Part shown: piece after piece, positions 10,416 to 21,370 of the stretch
How positions within the stretch are numbered: the stretch's first letter is position 1
Layout of the letters: every line of letters begins with the position of its first letter
From: Hyalella azteca
Taxonomy: Eukaryota; Arthropoda; Malacostraca; Amphipoda; Hyalellidae
Direction: 5' to 3'
Assembly (NCBI RefSeq): GCF_000764305.2
Contig: NW_025931515.1
Location: 124,001-188,000 of the forward strand
Length of the DNA stretch: 64,000 nucleotides
The notes under the pieces: generated by a model
Database searches by the model: none
Told to the model about the DNA's origin: nothing
Seen by the model: only the letters and a program-made list of their open reading frames with translations
Program-made: the position numbers and the translations under genes

Positions 10416-10707
10416 ACGATGAAACTGCCGTCAACGGGCGGCCCAACTAACGACTAAACTGCCGTCAACGGGCGACACATCTGACGATGAAACTGCCGTC
10501 AACGGGCGACACAACTGACGATGAAACTGCTGTCAACGGACGACACAACTGACGATGAAACTGCCGTCAACGGGCGACACAACTGACGATGTAACTGCTG
10601 TCAACGGACGACACAACTGACGATGAAACTACCGTCAACGGGCGGCACAACTGACGATGAAACTGCCGTCAACGGGCGACACAACTGACGATGAAACTGC
10701 TGTCAAC
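10416..10707. repeat. 33-bp array, copy B, about 9 units
   Basis: Same family as 3521-3810. Most units carry cgggcgacacaact, and an alternating variant has ctgctgtcaacggacgac. The array stops at a single N in mid-unit, so its length is unresolved. Confidence 0.92.
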
Positions 10708-10708
10708 N
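10708..10708. other. Single-N assembly join
   Basis: Joins the 33-bp array to sequence equal to copy A from 5086. The intervening 1.27 kb of copy A is missing. Confidence 0.9.
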
Positions 10709-11033
10709 ATATTACTGCTTTAACGAATTTTAATGTAATTTTTAACGCAATTAATGTGATTTTACAGTCATGTTGGCCCGGGTTCATTCGTCTTTTACAT
10801 CGAGGAGCCTGTATTGATGCCGCTAACATTGGAATTTGGCCTCCTTGCAAATTTATTTGATCGTGCATTTGTATAATCGTATGGATGCATCGAAGTCTTC
10901 GTATCAAATTATAAAATAAAAGTTCAATCTGTTAATGGTCTTTGTATAGAAAACTGACAATACGTGGCGAAAGCTTTTTTAAAATATTGTTTCAGTTAAA
11001 TTTATATTTGAAAAAATAACTGTATGATGGGTT

Positions 11034-11653
11034 AACATTCATGACATTATGTGGTCCACTTAGCGAGGTCCACGCATTATATGTGGTCCACTTCCTGCGG
11101 TCCACTTATTATGTGGTCCACTTCCTGCGGCCCACGCATTATGTGGTCCTCTTACTGCGGCCCACGCATTATGTGGCCCACTTCCTGCGGTCCACTTATT
11201 ATGTGGTCCACTTCCTGCGGCCCACGCATTATGTGGTCCTCTTATTGTGGCCCATGCATTATGTGGTCCTCTTACTGCGGTCCACGCAATATGCGGTCCT
11301 CTTACTGCGGTCCACGTATTATGTGGTCCTCTTACTGCGGTCCACGCATTATGTGGTCCTCTTACTGCGGTCCACGCATTATGTGGTCCTCTTACTGCGG
11401 TCCACGCATTATGTGGTCCTCTTACTGTGGTCCACGCATTATGCGGTCTTCTTACTGTGGTCCATGTATTATGTGGTCCACTTACTGCGGTCCACGCATT
11501 ATGTGGTCCTCTTATTGTGGCCCATGCATTATGTGGTCCTCTTACTGCGGTCCACGCATTATGTGGTCTTCTTCTTACTGTGGTCCATGTATTATGTGGT
11601 CCACTTACTGCGGTCCACGCATTATGTGGTCCACTTACTGCGGTCCACGCCAC
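11034..11653. repeat. 30-bp array, copy B, about 20 units
   Basis: Same unit as 5408-5757. The first ~230 bp and the last ~140 bp are nearly identical to copy A. The extra ~9 units lie in the middle and are of the tcctcttactgcggtccacg type, so growth was internal. Reading frames up to about 255 codons run through it and into the flank on several frames; they are repeat artefacts. Confidence 0.95.
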
Positions 11654-12402
11654 GCGGCAGCTTCCATTTCTCCAGGTTTGGTTGCACGCGTTCGGTTTCG
11701 GGTTCGGTAGGTTGGCAGGGGGGAGCGAAACTTCCCTCCTGTAATTACCAAAAGTATCTGAAATACAACGCTGGCATGGGGGAATACTTTCAGGTAATTC
11801 ACATGTAGTGAATTAATGTCGGTTTTATAGAGTTGCCTAATGTATACTTGAATGAAAGTTTCTTTATTGCACACATCTTTTTATTGGTACGAACAATCCA
11901 GGTACTGTTCAGAAACGATATTCACACGACGAACACTATTCATGTGTTTGTTTTCGTCATATTACAAACAGAGTAAGACTTATTTTCGAGGCTCTCTTAA
12001 GTAAAGAAAATAAACAATAAACTAGCTTCACATCGTTGTAATCTAAAGTAATAAAAATATCAATGATTTAATTGAATAAATATTTGCATCATTTAATATA
12101 TATTTATTTGATGATACTCGTCCGGACTAAACACATATCATAATCTAACACATACATAATCCATCTACGTATGCCTCCCGCATTCCAACTTCTGATAATA
12201 TTAAACTAAAATCAACAACAAATTTACGATTATAGACTACAAGTAAAAATCGTTTATTAAATAAAAATAATAAAAACTACACCCGAGCTTTCCGCTACAA
12301 CCGAGCGTCTACTTTGAACTGAATAACATTTTCTTTTATGTAAGTTGCGCAGGATTCGATGTCCATTGAAATTCTACGGAGTCTAGGCTGCACGTTTCAC
12401 TG
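11654..12402. other. Unique sequence matching copy A 5758-6485
   Basis: No gene. Divergence from copy A rises to the right. The match ends beside the adapter. Confidence 0.5.
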
Positions 12403-12440
12403 CTGTCTCTTATACACATCTAGATGTGTATAAGAGACAG
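12403..12440. other. Nextera mate-pair junction adapter, full 38 bp
   Basis: CTGTCTCTTATACACATCT (12403-12421) is followed by its exact reverse complement AGATGTGTATAAGAGACAG (12422-12440). This is the complete junction adapter. Sequence to the left is copy B; sequence to the right has no copy A match, so the join is probably chimeric. Confidence 0.98.
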
Positions 12441-13037
12441 ATGTAGGGTGATGTGGTTGGCATGGTAACCACCTAGATTCAGCTTCATTTCGATGCTAAT
12501 CGTTCGCATGCAGGAGACAGTTTCGAAAGTATCGGTCATATTTAAAAGTGTATTTGCATGACTGGTATTAAAGATTATTAAGTTCTTTCGCAGGTTTGTG
12601 CGGATGATTACTAATTTACTTTCGGTAAACGGGTCTACTTCGGGTTGGTCAGTTATTAGCTTAGTCTGAATAACATGACATTCAAAACTTTAAGTACGTA
12701 GAAAGCGTAAAATTTCCTTCAGTGATAAAGCGAAATCTATGCAATAGCGATATACCTTCTTGGTTTGTTTCGCTATTGTAACATTCATACGATCTTAACA
12801 TTTTTTGAATGTAAAAATGGAATTCTCGGGTTTCTTCTAGAAACAAACCATTTAATAACATGAATAAATGGACCCGAGTTAGAGTCATTCTCGAGATGCT
12901 TTCAAAATATTTTATAAAATGTCGTGGTAAAGTCACGAGAAAGACGTTGATGAGCATCATGCATCTTCTTCCTACAAGCTTCAACACCAACGACATCCTA
13001 ATTGTGCGCTAATAAGTGCACAACATGTAAACAACAA
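12441..13037. other. Unique sequence, no gene seen
   Basis: A minus-strand frame of 104 codons (12682-12996) has AT-driven composition and no recognisable motif, and I do not treat it as a gene. A single N follows at 13038. Confidence 0.4.
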
Positions 13038-13038
13038 N
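13038..13038. other. Single-N assembly join
   Basis: Immediately precedes a 21-bp array also seen at 6923-6985. Confidence 0.9.
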
Positions 13039-13120
13039 CGATCAACTGCGTATCACTCACGATCAACTGCGTATCACTCACGATCAACTGCGTATCACTC
13101 ACGATCAACTGCGTATCACT
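13039..13120. repeat. 21-bp array, 4 units (second locus)
   Basis: Units are cgatcaactgcgtatcactc plus a, virtually identical to one another and to the three units at 6923-6985. It begins exactly at the N, so the left edge is not real. Confidence 0.9.
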
Positions 13121-13340
13121 CTGCGTTCCCAGTAAAACTGTACCGTGACGCCTCACATTTATCAGGCTTGCATTTATCATGACATTACTCATCGCTACTC
13201 ATCGTTTCGCATTGTTTTTTGTAGTGAAATAACAGCCTTGGCAGTGGTTAAAAATGGGACCATCTATAACCATCTATAACCATCACTACGCTCCCTGATG
13301 TTCAATTATAGGCTCGTAATTAGAGGTCTATATCATTGCG

Positions 13341-13454
13341 TGGTGCAGCCTATAGCAGCTATAATTTCCTATATTGTGGTAGCCTATAGAGCAGCTGTAT
13401 ATATAAACTCCTATATTGTGGCAGCATATAGAGCAGCTGTAATTTCCTATATAA
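13341..13454. repeat. ~52-bp repeat, about 2.5 units
   Basis: The words gcagcctatagagcagctgta and tttcctatattgtgg recur at 13346, 13390 and 13427 with small indels. It is a short minisatellite. Confidence 0.7.
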
Positions 13455-15540
13455 GGACAGCCTAGATGAGGCAGGCGGGGAGATGAGGCTGGTGGGGATT
13501 GGCCCATTTAATTGGCTAGTAATTTGTGATAAATTAAAAATTATTCACCATCAATTTAAATGTGGGCTACGGTTTTTTCATTAGATCGATTAATATATTA
13601 ATAATAATATATATTCCTGCTTGATAATAGACTTGAGAAACATTACTATTAATATAATAATATTTGTTAAATTTGCTTCGCTTAATCCTTGCGAAAAATT
13701 ATGATTGTAGGATTCAGACTCAAGGATTGTAGAGCGGGTTTGTTAACAATTGTTGCATCGAACCCATTTTAATGCCAGAAAAAACCTGAAGTCTGACCGT
13801 CTTGACGCATTGACCTTATTCAACTTTGATTCATTCCTAAAAATTCGAAACTTTATTTGAAAATTGCCTTTTTCGAGCAGTACGGCAGCTGAACTGCAAA
13901 AACGTTCGAGTATTTCTACCGTCTCACCATAAACCTGTTTCTCTATTCATGGTTTATGTGAATGCCGTTTGAAATTCGTTTTGTTTTTGTTTCAATGCTC
14001 TATCATATTGATTTATTTATTCTGAAGTTGAACTTAATTTAAGGCTTTCCATTTAAAGTAATTGTAATTCGGAATTATTGCTTCAAATTTAAATGTTAGT
14101 TCAACTAAATCAACCAATTTATTTTCAGCGTTCTTTGCTCTAGACATGCGTTGCTTAACTACGTTACCTGCGAAGATCTTCAAACCTTAGCCTGAAATCT
14201 TGATCTCAATTTCCAAAGCATAAAAACCTTCAACTCTTCTTTCTATTCTTCCTGTCCAAATTTCAACCCCTCAAACTGATTTCCATCATTTTCCTCCAAT
14301 AATTATTTCTCCATAAAGTGAAAATGCTCCGTACAATATCTGCAACCTTTTGGGACGTTTTCTGTGCATTTTATTTGAAATTCGGCTGTTGCATCAGAAT
14401 GTTTTTCCACCATATGAAAGTACTCCAATCTGCATGTCTCAGTGACGAAATTAGTAAACTTAGAGAATTTAAATAAAAAAAGATGTCCTTGAATTCTCAT
14501 TCCTTTAAACTTGAAGGCCTTTCGATTGTGTGAAATCATCACAAATTATGAAAGGATAGGACAATTTAATTTAGCCGAGCCGATAGTTATTTATTGTTGT
14601 ATGTACGGAAGTCCGTGATTTTCATACAGAATTATTCCCGTGCCTTGCACACGCACAGAAGAGGTCATATTGTCCAAATAGTGACACACTTTCTTACCCA
14701 CAGCACGAACAGAGAGCAGACGTAGCACTGATACGTCCTTTTATCGGCACAAACTGGGTCAGGATGACCCATACTAGGGCAAATAGTCCATCTTTCTTTG
14801 GACATAGACTCATGCATTTCTCTGAGAGAAATAAATGTATAAATGTATAGTGAATGCGGCATAACCTTCAAGAGCTCTGCAATGCAGCCTACGTAATGTA
14901 AGAGCTCTGTAATGCCGCGCGTACGGCTAATGCCGAACGCGCCTATACCTTGCTTGACCGGACATGACGCTTTTCCAATGAGATGACACGTTTCATTGCT
15001 TGTGATTAAAAATATATAAATGTGCCATTCCGGTTTAAATGTACGATATAAAAAAGCGGGATTCAAAATTGCGAAATTTGAAATTTTTAAATTCGAAATA
15101 TATTTGTGAAAAAATATATTTTCGGAGATGAAATTATTAAAAAAGTTCGATTACAGAGGCAGGTGTCATGGCGATGCAGGAGCCACACAGGATAGTTGTT
15201 AAATTAAAAATTATTGGTTAATACAACGTCACCAGCAGGCTTAATTCTTCCATTAATGGTAGATGTTATTCAGGTAGACGTAGCAGCGGTTGTAAAATAA
15301 AAGGTTGTAAAAATTTCGGTTAAGGTATTACTAGCTTTACGTATCAAGATACATAAGAATGTTGATTTTATATTTTGAGGAATTCTTAATGAAGCTTGTT
15401 TGGTAGTCATGGCGACGGCAGATGCCACATTCCCATATTGCTTACAAATCATTATTTTTGGCATTCATTACCCGATTTTTATATCTTGATGAATTTTTCC
15501 CGTTCTTAATAAATTGTCAATAATATTGAAGGATTCTCTG
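13455..15540. other. Mostly unique AT-rich sequence
   Basis: No gene supported. A 133-codon minus-strand frame (14665-15066) overlaps a dispersed repeat described separately. A two-copy repeat of aagagctctgNaatgc lies at about 14870-14925. The phrase gtcatggcgac / gtcatggcgatgcagg occurs near 15166 and 15407. Confidence 0.4.
14690..14840 (+). repeat. Dispersed repeat, copy 1
   Basis: Shares acccacagcac, gagagcNgacgt, cactgatNc and atttctctgag with 19921-20030 in the same order, with an extra internal block here. Spacing is conserved at the ends and not in the middle. Probably fragments of an unidentified interspersed element. Confidence 0.6.
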
Positions 15541-15559
15541 CACCCTCCCGTAGTCTCCC

Positions 15560-15635
15560 TTACAGAAATGGCGGGGCCGCGGGCCCGGGGGCGGGGGCGG
15601 CATTCAGTGTCGGGCGCAGCTGCTACGGTGCGCCT
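15560..15635. other. Short GC-rich, CpG-containing patch
   Basis: A run of c and g with almost no a or t (ggggccgcgggcccgg core) stands out in AT-rich DNA. It could be a small CpG island or promoter-proximal DNA, but no transcript evidence is visible. Confidence 0.4.
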
Positions 15636-16450
15636 CCTAACTTATATTGGCCATCAATAAGTGGGTCAAGACCGCCATTTATGGAGGATTTAATACCGCT
15701 AATGGTAAGGGCAGGACGACCATTAAGCGGGAAGGATCCCTGAATGCCTTCAAAGATCGTCCAGTGATTGAAACGCCCGCGCGATCGCCATGCGTGTCAT
15801 TGCTCCTGCAGCAGCGAAAAATGCCACGCATGAAGGATGGCAGCGACGTTCACATGCCACGCATGAAAGATGGCAGACACGTTCATACGTAGACGGCATC
15901 CGATGCCACTATTTCATTCGCCGTGAAAGCTCCGTAATGAATGGCAGGTATGGAAGAAGCGTGATGATGAAATGACACTTCAGGTTTAACTTAATTCACG
16001 AATAAAAAATTAACCGACCTCTTCAGGATTCCGCGATGTCATTGATTATAATTTTTACCGTAAAACAGAAAATGCATTAAAGATTCCCCCGGATATACAG
16101 CGAATGCGGTGAATTAACATGAGCAGGTTAGCCCGCCACTGTTCGGGGTCGATAATCCCAGCAATATTAAAGAACCGTTGTCGAGAATCCCGTCATTACT
16201 GTCTTCTTTGAACGCGTCGACAATTATAAAGCAAATTAATGCATGTTAACTAAAGAAATCTTAGTCCAAACCCACATTATACATAGAGCATAGAACTTTT
16301 TTACTATCGTTTCAAATATTAACAAACTACTGTACCCCATTCAAGTTAAATAATAAACACCAATTTAAAAAAATAGTTTCAGTTTTGCTCCCTCCTATCC
16401 TATCAATTTCGTAATTCCTCGCAATTCTGCCACTAAGCATACTTTTTCAA

Positions 16451-16690
16451 GTGCAAACAATATCCCAACGCGATACGTATCCTGGATACGCGCCCCAACA
16501 GCCCCTATATACAATATCCCGACGCGATACGTATCCTGGATACGCGCCTCAACAGCCCCTATATCCAATATCCCGACACGATAAGTATCCTGGATACGCG
16601 CCTCAACAGCCCCTATATACAATATCTCGACACGATGAGTGAGTAACCTAGATACGCGCACCAACAGCTCAATTTGTATATATTGCAGCG
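16451..16690. repeat. 54-bp dispersed satellite, locus 1, about 4 units
   Basis: Units contain caacagcccctatatacaat, atcccgacacgata and gtatcctggatacgcgcc. GTATCC and GGATAC form an inverted repeat around one base in each unit. The period of 54 is visible at 16501, 16555 and 16609. The last unit is decayed. Confidence 0.92.
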
Positions 16691-17694
16691 CCAGGCGCAC
16701 AACATATACACATAAGGCAACGAACATTCATAAGCTGAAGTTACAAGCGTTACATATCAAGTATTTAACATTTCGGATCAATTGTTAAGTATAAGGTGTA
16801 AGGTATTACTTATGAAGTAGTAGGTATTAGCCACCCTATTTCTACGTCACGTAAGCTGTCAGTGAATCGAGTAGCAACCACAGTTCAGTCCTTCTCTTAA
16901 TTTTCGATTCGCATTAACTTTTTGCTGTCTTTTGGGCACAATTCTTGTCAAGAGTGAATAAGGGATGAGCTCTGAGCGTCGATTTTTCATACCTCGAGAC
17001 CTTGGCATGCTTAGCAGGATCATGGCCGAGTCATGGCATGCCACGCATGAAGGATGGCAGCGACGTTCACATGCCACGCATGAAGGATGGCAGCGACGTT
17101 CACATGCCACGCATGAAGGATGGCAGAGACGTTCATACGTAGACGGCATCCGATGCCACTATTTCATTCGCCGTGAAAGCTCCGTAATGAATGGCAGGTA
17201 TGGAAGAAGTGTGATGAAGAGATGACACTTCAGGTTAAACTTAATTCACGAACAAAAAATTAATCTACCTCTTCAGAAATCCGCCACGTCATTGATTAAA
17301 ATTTCCCCGAAAATCTGAAAATGCATTGAATATTCCCCCGGAAATACGACAATGTAATGAATTAATATGAGCAGGTTTGCCCGCCATTGTTCAGGGTCGA
17401 TAATCCCAGCAATATTAGAGTACCGTTGTCGAGAATCCCGTCATTACTGTCTTCTTTGAAAGGGCGTCAATAATTTTAGAACAAATGCATGTTAACTGAA
17501 GATATTCTAGTTCAAACCCACATTATGCATAGAACATTAAAAATTTTTTACTCTCGTTTCAAAATATTAACAAGCTACTTTGCCTCATTTAAATTAAATT
17601 ATAAACATCAATTTGAAAACCTAAATTCAATTTTGCCCCCTCCTCCAATTTTGTAATACCTTGCTATTCTGCAACAAAGAATAAATTTTCAGGT

Positions 17695-17860
17695 GCAATC
17701 AATATACCTATGCATAAATATCATGGATACGCTCCCCAACAGTCCCTATAAACAATATCCAGACACGATAAGTATCCTGGATACGCGCCACAACAGCCCC
17801 TATACACAATATCCCGACATGATATATATCCTAGATACACGCCCCAAAAGTTTTGTAAAT
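17695..17860. repeat. 54-bp dispersed satellite, locus 2, about 3 units
   Basis: Same unit as 16451-16690, more diverged (first unit with catggatacgctcccc). It lies at the equivalent place in the ~1.08-kb tandem duplication. Confidence 0.85.
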
Positions 17861-18112
17861 ATTGCAGCGCCAAGCTGCAATACATACAATATACCCTACT
17901 TCTACGCTATACTCCCTACTTCTACGTCACGCTGTCAGTGAATCGAGTAGCCACCACAGTTCATCCCTTCTCCAAATTTTCGATTCGCGTCAACTTTTTG
18001 CTGTTTTTTGGGCATAATTCTTGTCAAGCGTGAATAAGGGATGAGCTCTGAGCGTCGATTTTTCATACCTCGAGACCTTGGCATGCTTAGCAGGATCATG
18101 GCCGAGTCATGG

Positions 18113-18983
18113 CCGGCTAGTGTCGGATTAGAGCCGGGTTACGGTCGAGTTTTTGGCGAATCAAGCCGGGTTATGGTCAAGTGTTGGCCGAGTCAGGACC
18201 AATTTATGTCGAAATATGGAAGGTTACCCCATTCCAAACGATATGTTGCCACCGGCGACAGATCTATAACATATTTTGAATTTCTAATTGACAACAGCTT
18301 TTTGAGCTACCAACCATCAATCTCGTATGACCGCCGATAAGCCGCCCATGATTGCCCTCGTAGCATCGCGTGTCGAGGCAGCACGCAGCTGAGGGCCAGA
18401 CAATCGTGCGATTGGGTGCTGGTAAAAGGTATATTGATCTCATTAATGGCTTGTTGATATTGATCTCATTAATGGCTTGTTGAGCAGCACCTACTTGAGC
18501 CTGCTTATTGAGCAGGACCGGGGCAGTTTATCACCTTACTCAGTTCAGAATTGCAGAGCAAGTTAACACATGGATGAATAATCTGTATAATTTGAAATTA
18601 CAGCAGTTTAAATAATCAATGTTGTTGAATAGTTTAAACAGCTCAAATATATCTGCTGATGAATGCTATTTCATTATTTTAGGCCTTTTTTCCCTGTAGT
18701 AAGCTATTACTTGTTTAGTTGGAGGTTCCATTTAAATTAAATATCAGTTTCTTAATCATTCACTATTCACGAGTTTAAGACAAGGTAAATGGACGCTGCA
18801 AACTCGACATCGTCCATGATTCGTAGTAAGGTTCGGACCGCAGTTAATGTGTACCTTTTTGCTGGCAATAAAATCCTAATTGCAGTTTATGGCGCAGTGA
18901 CCGGTGGTTGACATGGGACGTGGTTGTCGTGGTTGCCTTATTGTCGTCCATGTCGACTGTCGAGGTTGCGGCTCATAATAATT
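18113..18983. other. Mostly unique sequence
   Basis: No gene supported. A 26-bp direct repeat (ttgatctcattaatggcttg...) occurs twice at 18434-18485. gccgggttacggtcgag and gccgggttatggtcaag near 18133 and 18165 are another short direct repeat. Confidence 0.4.
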
Positions 18984-19290
18984 ATGGGCGGATCGAGGAC
19001 GGAATATAATTTTTGGCGGTTCAGAGACGGCCAATAATTTTGGGCGATTCAGAGACGGCCAATAATTTCGGGCGGTTCAGAGACAGCCAATAATTTCAGG
19101 TGGTTCATGGATTGTCAATAATTTCAGGCGGTTCATGGGAGGCCAATAATTTCAGGCGGTTCATGGGTGGCCAATAATTTCAGGCGGTTCAGGGATGGCC
19201 AATAATTTTGGCCGGTTCAGGGATGGCCAATAATTTCAGGCGGTTCAGAAATGGACAATAATTTCGGAAGGTTCAGAAAAGACTAAACGC
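18984..19290. repeat. 28-bp minisatellite, about 10 units
   Basis: Units read caataatttcaggcggttca then gggatggc. Variation is concentrated at ttcagg/tttggg and in the last eight bases. Confidence 0.88.
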
Positions 19291-19583
19291 CAATAATTTG
19301 GCGTCCACTGATGCATCCAACCCAGTTAAAATTTTGAGCCGAGACCGGCGCCGGGTTTAGCCGGGCTGGTCGCGCTTTAGCAGGATGGAGCCGTGAAACA
19401 ATAACCGGCCATCTATCCCTAAAACTGCGCTGCGCCATGGCTGATATAGAGACAAAATTCTAGCAGCTCGGCAGGGCCGGAACTCTGCGCTGTTTTAGCG
19501 CTGGTACTTGGGATTGTCCGGCAGGGAGCTGTGCAGAGCAGCTAGCAGGCCGTGTATGGGGGGGTTTTGAGAGAGGGAGGAGG

Positions 19584-19621
19584 CTGTCTCTTATACACAT
19601 CTAGATGTGTATAAGAGACAG
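19584..19621. other. Nextera mate-pair junction adapter, full 38 bp
   Basis: CTGTCTCTTATACACATCT at 19584-19602 joined to AGATGTGTATAAGAGACAG at 19603-19621. A third copy of the same library adapter; the two sides may not be neighbours in the genome. Confidence 0.98.
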
Positions 19622-19672
19622 GGTATATACCGTGTGTCACGGTATATACCGTGTGTCTCGGTATATATCGTG
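19622..19672. repeat. 19-bp repeat with GGTATATACC palindrome, 3 units
   Basis: ggtatataccgtgtgtcac and variants, starting directly at the adapter edge, so the array is probably truncated by the chimeric join. The core GGTATATACC is a perfect palindrome. Confidence 0.85.
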
Positions 19673-20884
19673 TGGGTTTAATGTGCCTCCACTTAACGTT
19701 GCGTTGCTCACCGAAAGTTCAGGTCGCTGCTGAGCTGCAATCTAAGTAATCCACTTGACAATCTTTGTGTAGATTACAGGCCTGGCAACTGCTCCCTGCC
19801 CAGTTGATGATCTGCCAATCCTTGAGTTGTAATCTTCACAATCATTACATGCGTAAACTCAGACTAAGATGACTTACTAAGAGATGACTCATGCTAATAA
19901 AAATGAATGCTTATATCGTTCTTACACACAGCACACGCTGAGAGCGGACGTTACACTGATCCTCTCCTTTGCCAGACGAAAATGGATCCAGGAGCAAAAA
20001 TATTCATTCATTTCTCTGAGTGAATATAGTATTATAGTATAGTATATATAGTATACTATAGTATAGTATATTTCCAAAGAAGAAATTTATATTAATATTA
20101 TTCCAACTAATTTATAAAATAGTGGATTATTTTAATACAATCTTAGGACAAAAGAAAGAAATATTTCCAGGTGCATCATAGTATCTGTTCTCAATATTAT
20201 TTATTATATGCGCTCGGATAAATTTCTCTCTATTTTAGCACGGAATTGTTCCTGCTCAAATTACCTGCAAGGATTACACGGCTTCTCTGACCATTTGATG
20301 AATAACGTCCGGCCTAATAAGGTTGATTTAATAATCAATCACTTTTCGCGGCAACTAAAAATCGTGAAAATTTTATGAGAAAATGCAAAATAGGTAACTG
20401 CGTGGAGACAAATAATATAGTGAAGCATGGGCTCCATAGACCGTAGACTATGCACAATCGAAGGTCGCTCAGACGCTTGGCTTTCTGGGCGCCGTATAGG
20501 CGGCCAGCCATTGTTCGTAGATCTTATACCTTTGAGATAACATGTTGTTATATAATGGAAACTATGTAGCAAAAGATTATTTACTAGCAGGTTGTCCCGG
20601 CCTTGGCTAAGACAGATTACACCAGCAATGAAAAATATCATGTATACCAAATCCAATTTTTAATTTTAAGACTATGGTACGTTAATATTAGAGGAAGACC
20701 AACATCAAGCACGGTACTCCCTCTAAAGCCCCGTTTTGTACTAAATAGTGATGATATATACCGTGCAGTAAAAAATCTATGTTCGAACTTATTATTCTGG
20801 AAGGCAATTCACACTCCAACGACGGAATCACCTTCATCCACCCATTACTGTCTCGCTATTCTGCTACCATGAATATATTTTCAG
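19673..20884. other. Unique AT-rich sequence with one dispersed repeat
   Basis: No gene supported. A run of tatagtata words (about 20025-20072) is self-complementary simple sequence. Frames of 89-105 codons at 20339-20872 show no protein family features. Confidence 0.4.
19920..20035 (+). repeat. Dispersed repeat, copy 2
   Basis: Matches 14690-14840 in order (cacacagcac, gagagcggacgt, cactgatcc, atttctctgagtgaa) but is shorter in the middle. Confidence 0.6.
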
Positions 20885-21032
20885 GTGCAGGCAATATATA
20901 TCCTGGATACGCGCCCCAGCAGCCCCTATATACAATATCCTGACACGATAAGTATCCTGGATACGCGCCCCAACAGCCCCTATATACAATATCCTGACAC
21001 GATAAGTATCCTGGATACGCGCCCCAACAGCC
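20885..21032. repeat. 54-bp dispersed satellite, locus 3, interrupted by the gap
   Basis: Nearly identical units with tatcctggatacgcgcccca; the array runs straight into the N gap at 21033, so its length is unknown. Confidence 0.92.
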
Positions 21033-21235
21033 NNNNNNNNNNNNNNNNNNNNNNNNNNNNNNNNNNNNNNNNNNNNNNNNNNNNNNNNNNNNNNNNNNNN
21101 NNNNNNNNNNNNNNNNNNNNNNNNNNNNNNNNNNNNNNNNNNNNNNNNNNNNNNNNNNNNNNNNNNNNNNNNNNNNNNNNNNNNNNNNNNNNNNNNNNNN
21201 NNNNNNNNNNNNNNNNNNNNNNNNNNNNNNNNNNN
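21033..21235. other. Assembly gap, 203 N
   Basis: Run of N between the 54-bp satellite and a 14-bp array. Reading frames written through it are meaningless. Confidence 0.99.
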
Positions 21236-21370
21236 GATATCATCTCGTGGATATCATCTCGTGGATATCATCTCGTGGATATCATCTCGTGGATATCATC
21301 TCGTGGATATCATCTCGTGGATATCATCTCATGGATATCATCTCGTGGATGTCATCTCATGGATATCATA
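21236..21370. repeat. 14-bp array (gatatcatctcgtg)n, about 9-10 units
   Basis: Near-perfect units, each with a GATATC palindrome. It starts at the gap edge. Downstream, words such as gatatttcatgtc and aatatcatg suggest that older, decayed relatives continue to about 21480. Confidence 0.92.

Larger units (their letters stand above)
7416..12402. repeat. Copy B of the duplicated segment, with assembly damage
   Basis: Co-linear with copy A from 7416. It is disrupted at 7853-8032 (adapter, foreign-looking 22-bp array, single N), where about 460 bp of copy A sequence is missing, and at 10708 (single N), where copy A 3812-5085 is missing. It ends within a few bases of the adapter at 12403. Differences from copy A include longer 12-bp and 30-bp arrays and a SINE-like insertion. 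Confidence 0.85.
15820..18112. repeat. ~1.08-kb tandem duplication (two and a part units)
   Basis: 16859-17037 recurs at 17936-18112 (shared gagctctgagcgtcgatttt), and 15820-16700 recurs at 17038-17880. This gives a unit of about 1.08-1.2 kb. Each unit contains a 33-bp repeat (atgccacgcatgaaggatgg...), the phrase agcaggttNgcccgccaNtg, and a 54-bp satellite. The 33-bp repeat has two units in the first copy and three in the second. The leftmost unit lacks its first ~180 bp. Confidence 0.85.

Noticed and set aside
11041..11808. 255-codon open frame (the second longest) with methionine/valine/histidine-rich repeats
   Set aside because: It is the 30-bp array plus flank; frames on both strands are equally open because the unit length is a multiple of three.
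12682..12996. 104-codon minus-strand frame
   Set aside because: Ordinary AT-rich random frame without family features, and it lies just right of a chimeric adapter join.
14665..15066. 133-codon minus-strand frame as a gene
   Set aside because: It overlaps a dispersed repeat that is not open at its second locus, and no domain is visible.
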